Assembly: GCA_018622495.1 (NCBI GenBank)
Contig: CP076021.1
Span: forward strand, 1,116,001 to 1,180,000
DNA: 64,000 bases
Direction: 5' to 3'
Source: Mycoplasmatota bacterium
Lineage (GTDB): Bacteria > Bacillota_I > Bacilli_A > Acholeplasmatales > Acholeplasmataceae
Made by a program: the position numbers and the translations under genes. Under the pieces are notes generated by a model, which was given only the letters and a program-made list of their open reading frames with translations, made no database searches and was not told where the DNA came from. Shown one piece after another: positions 56,363-64,000 of the stretch (positions are counted from its first letter, which is position 1; each line of letters opens with the position of its first letter).

Positions 56363-57379
56363 TTATATTTCTTTTATTGAGATAGGGATTTGTATAAGAA
56401 AAGTTGTTATGTTATTTTGACTCATTACATCAATTTGATAATCCAACTTATTTATTATTTTTTTTACAAGTGACAATCCAACACCGTGACCATAAACTAC
56501 ACGATGCTTATCTGATCGATAAAATAAATCAAATATTTTACTTAGTTCATGAGCTTCTATCGTTTCACTATGGTTTTGGATATCTAAATGAATACATTCA
56601 TCTTGATATACTTTAATTGAAATAAGTGAATTTTGATATGCATATTTTATTGAATTATCAATTAAATTTCTAAGCATAATATAGACGAATTGTTTATTAG
56701 TTGTTAAAAATATATCATCTAATAATAAGTCTAGTGAAATATTCTTTTCTTCCCATTTTGGTTGCATGCTTTGAATAATCAGTCTTATTTCTTCACTCAA
56801 GTTAAAATAATCATGACGACTAACAATTTGATTATTTTCTAATAAAGATAATTCTAAAATGTTTTGTGATAAATGTGATAATGTATCTGATTGTTTAACA
56901 ATGATGCTTGCATATTCTTTAGCTTCTTCTAATTGTTTAGTTTGTTCAATCAGTTCAGCGTAACCTTTAATAATACTAATTGGTGTTTTATACTCATGTG
57001 CATAGTCTTTCATAAATGATTGATTAACGATTTTGTTATCATTTAAAGCGTGAGACATAACATTAAAATTATGCGTTAATTGTGAAATTTCATCTTTACC
57101 AAATTCTTCTAAATGAATATCAAAATCACCTTGTGATATTCTTTTTGTTGCACGATTTAAATGTTTTATTCTTCTAACAATAATATAGTTTAAGACAATA
57201 TTAGCAAATATAATATATAGTGATCCAATAATTAAAGCGCCAAACAAAAACATTTCCCCTAGTGGTATATCTTCTAGTGCATCATTAAAGAATAGTGCAA
57301 CAACTAATCTAGGAATTGCAAATGTAAAAATTGTCACTATGAATAATGAAATCAATATTTTAGAAAGAATTCTTCTCAT
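56363..57379 (-). CDS. Membrane sensor histidine kinase
   Basis: The 338-aa protein has two membrane helices (about residues 7-32 and 42-68) with almost no outer loop, a HAMP domain (RRIKHLNRATKRISQGDFDIH), the phospho-acceptor box FMKDYAHEYKTPISIIKGYAEL, and an HATPase with N box MLRNLIDNSIKYAY and a GHGVGLSLVKKII G box. The tiny sensor part suggests it senses the membrane or a partner ABC transporter, like kinases of antimicrobial-peptide sensing. It overlaps the response-regulator gene by 4 nt (ATGA). Confidence 0.92.
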   Translation of the reverse strand: MRRILSKILISLFIVTIFTFAIPRLVVALFFNDALEDIPLGEMFLFGALIIGSLYIIFANIVLNYIIVRRIKHLNRATKRISQGDFDIHLEEFGKDEISQLTHNFNVMSHALNDNKIVNQSFMKDYAHEYKTPISIIKGYAELIEQTKQLEEAKEYASIIVKQSDTLSHLSQNILELSLLENNQIVSRHDYFNLSEEIRLIIQSMQPKWEEKNISLDLLLDDIFLTTNKQFVYIMLRNLIDNSIKYAYQNSLISIKVYQDECIHLDIQNHSETIEAHELSKIFDLFYRSDKHRVVYGHGVGLSLVKKIINKLDYQIDVMSQNNITTFLIQIPISIKEI

Positions 57380-58044
57380 TTAATCACCGCCTTGTAGCCT
57401 AAACCTCTCATCGTAATAATTTCAAAATCTATCATCGGTACGGATTCTCTAAGTTTTTTAATATGTGTATCCACTGTACGATCATAAGATTCTGAATCAT
57501 AACCCCAAATTTGATTCATTAATTGTTCACGCGTAAATATTTTATTTGGATATGATAATAATTTATATAATAATGAAAATGATTTACCTGTTAAATTAAT
57601 AATTTCTCCATTTACTTTAAGCTCTTGGTTTTCTTCGTTTAAACAACTATGTTTAAATACTATTTCTTTTTTCTTTGAAATTTCATATCGTCTAAGTAAT
57701 GCATTAATGCGAAGTAACATTTCATTTAAATCAATCGGTTTAACCATATAATCATCAACACCTGATAAAAACCCTTTTTCTTTTTCATCATAAGTGTCTA
57801 GTGCAGTAAGCATTAAAATAGGTAGTGATTTATGGGTTTCTCTAATACGGTGAGATAAACGATGTCCATTAACTTCAGGCATCATAATATCGGTTATCAA
57901 TAAATCTATATGTTCATGGTTAAAAACGGTAAGAGCTTCCTTACCGTTTTTTGTTTCAATCACTTCAAAACCATGATGTTTTAAATATTTAGATAAAAGT
58001 GTGCGAATATGTAGGTCATCTTCTGCAATAAGTATTTTTAACAT
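57376..58044 (-). CDS. OmpR/PhoB-family response regulator
   Basis: The 222-aa protein has a receiver domain with acidic pocket ED at 8-9, phospho-acceptor Asp52 (LLITDIMMPEVNG), Thr and Lys at LTALD and MVKP, then a C-terminal winged-helix domain with IFTREQLMNQIWGYDSESYDRTVDTHIKKLRE. It overlaps the sensor kinase gene by 4 nt and lies 31 nt downstream of the MacB-like transporter gene, its likely target. Confidence 0.95.
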   Translation of the reverse strand: MLKILIAEDDLHIRTLLSKYLKHHGFEVIETKNGKEALTVFNHEHIDLLITDIMMPEVNGHRLSHRIRETHKSLPILMLTALDTYDEKEKGFLSGVDDYMVKPIDLNEMLLRINALLRRYEISKKKEIVFKHSCLNEENQELKVNGEIINLTGKSFSLLYKLLSYPNKIFTREQLMNQIWGYDSESYDRTVDTHIKKLRESVPMIDFEIITMRGLGYKAVIK

Positions 58045-58075
58045 ACAGTCACCTCTTACTTTTATTTTAACATAA

Positions 58076-60328
58076 TTATTCAGTACGTAATGCAGTTACA
58101 GGATCTTTTCTTGCTGCAATTCTACTTGGAATTAAACCAGCGATTAATGTTAAGAAAGTTGACAATACAATAAGTCCAATCGCACTTGACCACATCAATT
58201 GAGCAAATCCACTGACATCAAGTAAGTTTGCTAGAATTAGATTAATTGGAATAATTAATACTAAAGTAATGATGACACCTAATAATCCAGATGTAAAACC
58301 AATTAATACAGTTTCAGCATTAAAGATTCTTGAAATATCTTTTTTACGTGCACCAAGTGAACGCATAATACCAATTTCTTTCGTTCTTTCAACCACTGAG
58401 ACATACGTAATAATACCAATCATAATTGATGATACCACTAATGAGATACCCGCAAATGCAGATAAGATAATGGTAATTGTACTAATTAAAGAACTAATGC
58501 TTGTTGAAATAATTGCTGCTAAATCTGTTGCATATATTGCATATGTTTCATCAACAGTTTCATTATATGCATCAATATAATCTTTTATTTCTTCTTTTGC
58601 ATCAAATGAAACAGGATATATTTGAATACTTGCAGGTACATCTGTACCACCAATAGCTAATAAAACTTCATAAATATTATAACCACTTACAATTGATACT
58701 GTAGGGCTTAGTAATTGAGCTGCAACAACATCTGAATCCATAGAATCTTCTAACATATAATCAGTTAAAGCTTCAGTATATGCAATACCAGAAGCCACTA
58801 AATCAGTTGATGCATCTTCATTTACTCGAATAATCCCTGATACTGTTAAAGTCATAGCATCACTATCATCATAGATTGAACTAATGTTATTATTTCCACT
58901 ATAGATGCCACCTGATTCACTATAATATAGATTATTAGGGAATACCTTTAATTCAAGACCAATAAGATCATCAAATGTATATGAACCATCAATCGATAGA
59001 CCTAATGCTTCCATGAAATCAAAATCCAATCTATTTTTCGCATCAACAACAATTACGACTTCGTTCATTGATGTTGCAAGATCACCTTTGATTACATCAT
59101 ATTGTGATAATATAAATTCTTCGTTATTTGGTAATTGAGAATAAAAATCATCTTCTAATAATTCATCATTATCCTTAGTACCTTCAGCTGCTATATTTAA
59201 ATGCATGGAAGAAGTATAAGATATTGAATTATAAGTTGTTTCATCTAAGTCTTCTAAATAAGTGATAAAATCATCAGTAATAATATTAGCATGTGTAATA
59301 AAATCACTTTGAGGATCATAACCTACAATGTCTTCACCTTCAGGAAAATATCCTTCTTCAGATAATCTTTCTTGCCCCACTTCAGCAAAATCAACATAAT
59401 ATTGTTCAATCGTTAATGGGAAGCCTGCAAGTGTATCACTTTGAAGTTCATCTACATAAGCTGTCATACCACTAGATACTGATAATACTAATGCAATCCC
59501 AATAATCCCAATACTACCAGCAAGTGCTGTAATAAGTGTTCTACCTTTTTTAGTTAAAAGGTTCTTAAAACTGGTTGATAAAGCCGTCAAATATGGCATT
59601 GAAGTTTTCTTATTCACTAGTTTTCCAACAACATCTTTGCCGTCATTGTTTTCACTTGGATTTGAATCATCAATAACTAAACCATCTAAAAGATTAACTA
59701 CTCGATCACTAAATTCATCAGCGATATCTTTATTATGAGTAACCATAATAACTAATCTATCTTTTGCGATTTCTTTCATTAATTTCATGATTTGATCACT
59801 TGTTTTTGAGTCAAGTGCACCAGTTGGTTCATCAGCTAATAATATTTTTGGATTATTCACTAAAGCTCTAGCAATTGCAACTCTTTGCATTTGTCCGCCA
59901 GACAATTGATTAGGTCTTTTTGTTAAATGATCTTGTAATCCAACATCAACTAATGCTTTAGTTGCTCTTTCTTTTCTTTCTTTTGGTTCTACCCCACTTA
60001 ATCTAAGTGCCATTTCAACATTATCTAATACAGATAAATGTGAAATAAGGTTATAAGTTTGAAAAACAAAACCAATGGTTGCATTACGATATGCATCCCA
60101 ATCTTGATCTTTATAATCTCTTGTTGATTTACCATCAATAAGTAAATCCCCACTTGTGTAACGATCAAGTCCACCAATTAAATTTAGCATTGTTGTTTTC
60201 CCACAACCACTAGGTCCTAATATCGATACGAATTCTTGATCCTTAAATACGAGATTTATACCTTTTAGTGCTGGAACTGGTTTACCAGCTACATAATAAT
60301 CTTTTTTAATGTTTTTTAATTCTAACAT
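58076..60328 (-). CDS. MacB-like ABC transporter, fused ATPase and FtsX permease
   Basis: The 750-aa protein has an N-terminal ATPase (residues 1-225) with Walker A GPSGCGKTT near 37, LSGGQMQRVAIARA near 142 and LLADEPTGALDSKTS. A membrane helix near 265-285, a long extracytoplasmic domain (290-610) and three C-terminal helices with MRSLGARKKDISRIF in the FtsX domain follow. Fusions like this move lipoproteins, peptides or antibiotics using outside mechanics. The two-component genes directly downstream suggest peptide- or envelope-stress sensing. Normal length for single-chain members. Confidence 0.9.
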   Translation of the reverse strand: MLELKNIKKDYYVAGKPVPALKGINLVFKDQEFVSILGPSGCGKTTMLNLIGGLDRYTSGDLLIDGKSTRDYKDQDWDAYRNATIGFVFQTYNLISHLSVLDNVEMALRLSGVEPKERKERATKALVDVGLQDHLTKRPNQLSGGQMQRVAIARALVNNPKILLADEPTGALDSKTSDQIMKLMKEIAKDRLVIMVTHNKDIADEFSDRVVNLLDGLVIDDSNPSENNDGKDVVGKLVNKKTSMPYLTALSTSFKNLLTKKGRTLITALAGSIGIIGIALVLSVSSGMTAYVDELQSDTLAGFPLTIEQYYVDFAEVGQERLSEEGYFPEGEDIVGYDPQSDFITHANIITDDFITYLEDLDETTYNSISYTSSMHLNIAAEGTKDNDELLEDDFYSQLPNNEEFILSQYDVIKGDLATSMNEVVIVVDAKNRLDFDFMEALGLSIDGSYTFDDLIGLELKVFPNNLYYSESGGIYSGNNNISSIYDDSDAMTLTVSGIIRVNEDASTDLVASGIAYTEALTDYMLEDSMDSDVVAAQLLSPTVSIVSGYNIYEVLLAIGGTDVPASIQIYPVSFDAKEEIKDYIDAYNETVDETYAIYATDLAAIISTSISSLISTITIILSAFAGISLVVSSIMIGIITYVSVVERTKEIGIMRSLGARKKDISRIFNAETVLIGFTSGLLGVIITLVLIIPINLILANLLDVSGFAQLMWSSAIGLIVLSTFLTLIAGLIPSRIAARKDPVTALRTE

Positions 60329-60410
60329 ACAATCATCTCCTTTTTACGTTATCATTATACAAGTTGTTTGTGAACTTTATATGAACTTTGCAATATATTT
60401 ATAAAATAAA

Positions 60411-60437
60411 AAAAGGATGTGATTTTTCACATCCTTT
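60411..60437 (-). terminator. Terminator after ackA
   Basis: AAAGGATGTGA / TCACATCCTTT perfect stem over a 4- to 5-nt loop, then seven Ts on the minus strand. Confidence 0.9.
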
Positions 60438-60444
60438 AACAACT

Positions 60445-61617
60445 TTATTTAAGTCTTACGACTTCTCTTGCAATCATGACTTCTTCATTTGTAGGAATAA
60501 TGAATGCTCTAACTTTAGAACCTGGTTTCGTAATTTCTCTTTCACCACGTTTTTCATTTTCAGCTTCATCAAGATCAATACCTAAAACTTTAACTGCTTC
60601 TAAAATATCTTTTCTAATTAAACTTGAGTTTTCTCCAATGCCTGCTGTAAAGCAAATCGCATCAAGGCCACCCATATAAACATAATAAGAACCAATATAA
60701 TCTGCAATTCTTTTCACTTGAACTTTATGTGCAAGATAAGCTCTATGATTACCTTCTTCAATACCTTTTACAATATCTCTTGAATCATTAGAAATACCTG
60801 AAACACCTAAATATCCTGATTGTTTATTTAAATCATTTAAAACTGATTCATAACTTCTATTTTCTTGATCTGCAATAAGTTTAATCACTGAAGGATCAAC
60901 ATTTCCACTTCTTGTTCCCATAGGGATACCTTCTAGTGGTGTTAGCCCCATTGAAGTATCAACTGATTTACCAGCATCAACAGCACAAAGTGATGCACCA
61001 TTTCCTAAATGACAAACAATAACTTTTGCATCTTTATTTCCTAATTTTGCATATGCTTTTTCACTGACATATTGATGTGATGTACCATGGAATCCATATT
61101 TTCTAACACCATATTTTTCATACCATGCATAAGGTGTTGCATAAAGATATGCAAGTTCATCCATCGTACCATGAAATGATGTATCAAAGACTGCAACTTG
61201 TATAACATTTGGTAATGCTTTTTTAAAAGATGTAATACCTGTAACATTTGCAGGGTTATGAAGTGGTGCTAAATCATTTAAAGATTCAATGTCATCAATC
61301 ACTTTATTCGTAATAACAACTGATGATTTAAATATTTCGCCACCTTGTACAACACGATGTCCTACACCATTAATTTCATCTAATGATTTAATAATATCAT
61401 ATTTAACTAAACCTTCAACAAGTAAGTCAACTGCAACTTTATGATCTAAAATAGGTTGTTCAACAGTGACTTTTTCACCATTAACCTTAATTTGAAAAAC
61501 TGCATTATGATGACCAATTCTTTCAACTAATCCAGATGTAATTACTTTTTCTTCTGGCATTTCTAATAACTGGAACTTTAAAGACGAACTCCCAGCGTTA
61601 ACTGCTATAATTTTCAT
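60445..61617 (-). CDS. ackA: Acetate kinase
   Basis: The protein is 390 aa from ATG 61617 (MKIIAVNAGSSSLKFQL), preceded by GAGGAGAG; longer readings to TTG 61671 add sequence the family lacks. Motifs are GVGHRVVQGG, VAVFDTSFHGTM, KYGFHGTSHQYVSEKA, VCHLGNGASLCAV and CFTAGIGENSSLIRKDI. It converts acetyl phosphate and ADP to acetate and ATP, a main energy step in fermenters. No phosphotransacetylase gene is adjacent. It ends at a strong terminator. Confidence 0.97.
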   Translation of the reverse strand: MKIIAVNAGSSSLKFQLLEMPEEKVITSGLVERIGHHNAVFQIKVNGEKVTVEQPILDHKVAVDLLVEGLVKYDIIKSLDEINGVGHRVVQGGEIFKSSVVITNKVIDDIESLNDLAPLHNPANVTGITSFKKALPNVIQVAVFDTSFHGTMDELAYLYATPYAWYEKYGVRKYGFHGTSHQYVSEKAYAKLGNKDAKVIVCHLGNGASLCAVDAGKSVDTSMGLTPLEGIPMGTRSGNVDPSVIKLIADQENRSYESVLNDLNKQSGYLGVSGISNDSRDIVKGIEEGNHRAYLAHKVQVKRIADYIGSYYVYMGGLDAICFTAGIGENSSLIRKDILEAVKVLGIDLDEAENEKRGEREITKPGSKVRAFIIPTNEEVMIAREVVRLK

Positions 61618-61691
61618 ATATAATCTCTCCTCACCATGTATTATGATACACTTTTTTAAACGAATATTCAAGACATGAATAATTATTCACG

Positions 61692-62345
61692 TTAATAAAG
61701 AAATAGGTAGACAGCAACAAACTGTAAAATCGTACCTATACCGCAAAATATATGCCAGATAAAATGGAAATATTTGACTTTAGGTAGTGCATAAAAGACG
61801 ACCCCTAAACTATAAGATACGCCACCAGCTAAAACCAACCAAAATGCTGAGTGAGAAAAACTATAGAGTTGACCTATAAATGCTAATGCACTCCATCCTA
61901 AAAGTAAAAATACAGCAGTATGCAAAGCACTAAATCTTTTGATCCAAATTGATTTAAACACAACACCAATTGTTATAATTAGCCATTGTACAATAAATAA
62001 TGATTGTCCAAAAGAAATATTTCCAATAAATGGTTCTTGCAAAGCAGGTAATAATAACAATAATGGTGCAAAACTTCCACCAATGAGTAAGTAAATTGAT
62101 AAGTGATCAAATCTTCTCATCACTGCTTTTGCAGTTTTGTGAAATAATGCATGATATATAGTACTCATCGTATATAAATTAACAATCCCAAATCCAAATA
62201 CGATTGCTGCAAACACTTCAATCCCTGAGTCACTTTTAATCAGCATTAATATCATTGCGACAATCCCAAATAATGCCATGACACCATGGCTAATCGCATT
62301 TGCTATTTCTTCACCTAATGTTTGTTGTTTATCAAGTTTCATCAT
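61692..62345 (-). CDS. Hemolysin III / PAQR-family membrane protein
   Basis: The 217-aa protein has seven membrane helices. The conserved ISHGVMALFGIVAM near residue 18, TMSTIYHALFH near 60 and KVKYFHFIWHIFCGIGTILQF near 185 hold the Ser, Asp and His residues of the PAQR zinc site. Bacterial members are linked to membrane homeostasis (TrhA in E. coli). AGAGGTGA precedes the ATGATG start. It is followed by ackA on the same strand 75 nt later. Confidence 0.9.
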   Translation of the reverse strand: MMKLDKQQTLGEEIANAISHGVMALFGIVAMILMLIKSDSGIEVFAAIVFGFGIVNLYTMSTIYHALFHKTAKAVMRRFDHLSIYLLIGGSFAPLLLLLPALQEPFIGNISFGQSLFIVQWLIITIGVVFKSIWIKRFSALHTAVFLLLGWSALAFIGQLYSFSHSAFWLVLAGGVSYSLGVVFYALPKVKYFHFIWHIFCGIGTILQFVAVYLFLY

Positions 62346-62361
62346 TTCACCTCTTATTATG

Positions 62362-63345
62362 CTACCACAAATGATGCACTGTATCTTTTATATATTTATC
62401 ATATATAGACTTTACAGCATCCATTTGTGCTTGACTAAAATCATCAATCGTAGTTGCTTTAACATTTGATAATATATGTTCTGGTTTACTCGCACCTGGA
62501 ATGACTGTAGAAACCGCATCATGTGACAATATATATTTTAATGCAATTGGTGCTAAATCCTCTGTTTGAAAAACTTTTTTTAATGATTCGACAGCTTTTA
62601 AACCTAGTGCATAATCTACACCACTAAATGTTTCACCTTTATCAAATGCTTGACCATCTCTATTATAATTTCTATGATCATTTTTACCAAATTTTGTATC
62701 TAAATTATATTTACCTGTAAGTAACCCACTTGCAAGTGGCACACGTACAATCACACCTACATTTTTTTCTTTTGCAGTATCAAGAAAAACTTCTTCTGGT
62801 TTTAATCGAAACATATTATAAATTATTTCTATGGCTTCTACACCAGGATATGTCATGGCTTTCATGCCTTCTTCAACAGTTTCAATACTCACACCATAAT
62901 GCTTAATAATACCTTCTTGCTTAAACTGATCCATCCATTTAAACACTTGTGGTCTATCATAAACTTCACGTGGTGGACAATGTAATAACACCATATCTAA
63001 TTGATTAACGTCTAATCTTTTTCTAGATGCATCAATAAATGATCTTAAATTTTCTTCGTTATATCCATCTGCAGTATGCGGATTTAAACGTCTTCCCATT
63101 TTTGTAATGACAAAAGGTTTAACTTTTAATGCTTTATTAAATTGACCGATTGCAATTTCTGATTGCTGTTCTTGATATACATCTGCAGTATCAAAACAAT
63201 TAATGCCTAAATCAGTTGCTTGTTTTAATGTTTCTCTTGCGACATCTGGATTTAATCCTTCACCCCATTTGCCACCTAATTGCCATGTGCCAAGTGATAT
63301 TTCAGATACTTTGACACCTGTTTTTCCTAAGGTTCTATATTTCAT
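62362..63345 (-). CDS. Aldo/keto reductase
   Basis: The 327-aa TIM-barrel NAD(P)H-dependent oxidoreductase has KYRTLGKTGVKVSEISLGTWQLGG at the start. The catalytic tetrad appears in FDTADVYQ (Asp, Tyr), FVITKMGRR (Lys) and LDMVLLHCPP (His), with TVIPGASKPEHILSN for cofactor binding near 290. The substrate is unknown. It lies 16 nt upstream of the hemolysin-III-like gene and 23 nt downstream of trmL, so all three may be co-transcribed. Confidence 0.93.
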   Translation of the reverse strand: MKYRTLGKTGVKVSEISLGTWQLGGKWGEGLNPDVARETLKQATDLGINCFDTADVYQEQQSEIAIGQFNKALKVKPFVITKMGRRLNPHTADGYNEENLRSFIDASRKRLDVNQLDMVLLHCPPREVYDRPQVFKWMDQFKQEGIIKHYGVSIETVEEGMKAMTYPGVEAIEIIYNMFRLKPEEVFLDTAKEKNVGVIVRVPLASGLLTGKYNLDTKFGKNDHRNYNRDGQAFDKGETFSGVDYALGLKAVESLKKVFQTEDLAPIALKYILSHDAVSTVIPGASKPEHILSNVKATTIDDFSQAQMDAVKSIYDKYIKDTVHHLW

Positions 63346-63368
63346 TGAATGCCTCTTTCTGTATATGA

Positions 63369-63893
63369 TTAATCATCAATAAACTGATCTAAAAAATCTT
63401 TGCCTTTATGTGTTTCAGGTTCACTTTTAAAAAGATTTGGAAATGACAGTTGTCTTAAAACCTCATAACCTACTAAAGCAACACAATTACTTAAATTAAT
63501 TGATCTTACTTTATCAGTTGTTGGAATTCTAAAACAACGATCTAAATGACTTGCAAGTATATGTTTTTCTATACCAGTAGATTCTTTTCCAAATACTAAG
63601 TATATGTCTTCTTTAACTGCTTTAAAATTAAAATCTGAATATGTCTTTTTCCCATATCTCGTTAAAAAGAAAAATTGTCCTTTATTTTCTTTTAAAAACG
63701 ATGGATAATCTTCATAAACCTTATAATCAATAAATTCATAATAATCTAATGCGCTTCTTTTTAATCTTTTTTCATCCAATCTGAATCCTAATGGTTCAAT
63801 TAAATGAAGTTTCGCACCTATAGCAACACAGGTACGCATAATATTTCCAGTGTTTTGAGGAATCTCTGGCTCAAATAATACAATATGTAACAT
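63369..63893 (-). CDS. trmL: tRNA (cytidine(34)-2'-O)-methyltransferase, SPOUT family
   Basis: The 174-aa protein has the SPOUT knot motifs FEPEIPQNTGNIMRTC near 7-22, IYLVFGKESTGIEKHI near 98-113 and KVRSINLSNCVALVGYEVLRQL near 128-149. It methylates the ribose of the wobble base in leucine tRNAs. Length is normal. It starts 2 nt after the stop of the gene upstream, suggesting coupling with the probable pncB. Confidence 0.93.
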   Translation of the reverse strand: MLHIVLFEPEIPQNTGNIMRTCVAIGAKLHLIEPLGFRLDEKRLKRSALDYYEFIDYKVYEDYPSFLKENKGQFFFLTRYGKKTYSDFNFKAVKEDIYLVFGKESTGIEKHILASHLDRCFRIPTTDKVRSINLSNCVALVGYEVLRQLSFPNLFKSEPETHKGKDFLDQFIDD

Positions 63894-63895
63894 GT

Positions 63896-64000
63896 TTACG
63901 AACTCCTATATTTTTTAATCAGACTTTGTTTAAGTTCAAATAAATCTTTAGATAAATCAACATAATACTCATGTGGATTTTCTAATCTTAAGACTTCTGG
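63896..64000 (-). CDS. pncB: 3' end of a probable nicotinate phosphoribosyltransferase gene
   Basis: A 34-codon open frame enters from the window edge and ends with TAA at 63896-63898. It reads PEVLRLENPHEYYVDLSKD then LFELKQSLIKKYRSS. The NPHxYxVDLS...LKQ pattern resembles the C-terminus of Firmicutes nicotinate phosphoribosyltransferases, which make nicotinate mononucleotide for NAD salvage. The call rests on this short tail only. Confidence 0.55.
   Translation of the reverse strand, partial: PEVLRLENPHEYYVDLSKDLFELKQSLIKKYRSS

Noticed and set aside
1-64000. tRNA and rRNA genes
   Set aside because: I looked through the intergenic gaps and saw no cloverleaf-like or rRNA-like sequence; a tRNAscan run would settle it.

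Overview
The window is very AT-rich DNA with short intergenic gaps, Shine-Dalgarno sites, many N-terminal lipoproteins (LxxC lipoboxes) and strong stem-loop/T-run terminators. TGA is used as a genuine stop, for example in the ATGA overlap at 18643-18646 and at the ends of the genes at 9085 and 42443. This suggests a low-GC Firmicutes/Tenericutes lineage with the standard code (Acholeplasma, Izemoplasma or Erysipelotrichia relatives). The placement is inferred from gene style, not from a marker search.

1-4611 is a defence island on the minus strand: two small genes of mobile-element type, an ATPase/TOPRIM pair (RloA/RloB, AbiL-like), then a CBASS pair made of a 2TM-NUDIX (Cap16-like) effector and a CD-NTase that runs off the window start. 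4612-5599 has no recognisable gene. 5613-7161 is an IS3-family element (40-bp inverted repeats, 3-bp target duplication) sitting exactly in the loop of the terminator of the next gene. 7172-14467 holds surface-polysaccharide genes (CapD-like dehydratase, Wzy-like polymerase), an ammonium transporter and manA. 14637-17387 is a tandem pair of IS110-family elements, the second frameshifted. 17543-22571 is housekeeping/accessory, including a DUF92 and phytol/dolichol-kinase-like pair.

22856-40770 is one co-directional carbohydrate locus. In transcription order it holds a giant Ig-domain lipoprotein, a sugar ABC transporter lacking an ATPase, two intact GxGYxYP-family lipoproteins, a small lipoprotein, a LacI regulator, a third GxGYxYP gene and a GH38 alpha-mannosidase. 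It starts at a consensus promoter followed by LacI-type operators. Three genes of this locus (giant lipoprotein, third GxGYxYP gene, mannosidase) are each interrupted by an in-frame stop with the frame open on both sides.

40987-44676 holds rlmD, a luciferase-like monooxygenase and a CdaR-type regulator. 44883-47537 is a large orphan lipoprotein. 47614-56190 is a second sugar locus: glycerate kinase, GH13_18 phosphorylase, GT4 glycosyltransferase, solute-binding protein, two permeases (one frameshifted) and an MsmX/UgpC-type ATPase. Phosphorylase next to glycerate kinase points to glucosylglycerate (or a mannosylated derivative) as substrate. 56363-60328 is a two-component system with a MacB-like ABC transporter. 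60445-64000 contains ackA, a hemolysin-III-like protein, an aldo/keto reductase, trmL and the 3' end of a probable nicotinate phosphoribosyltransferase gene.
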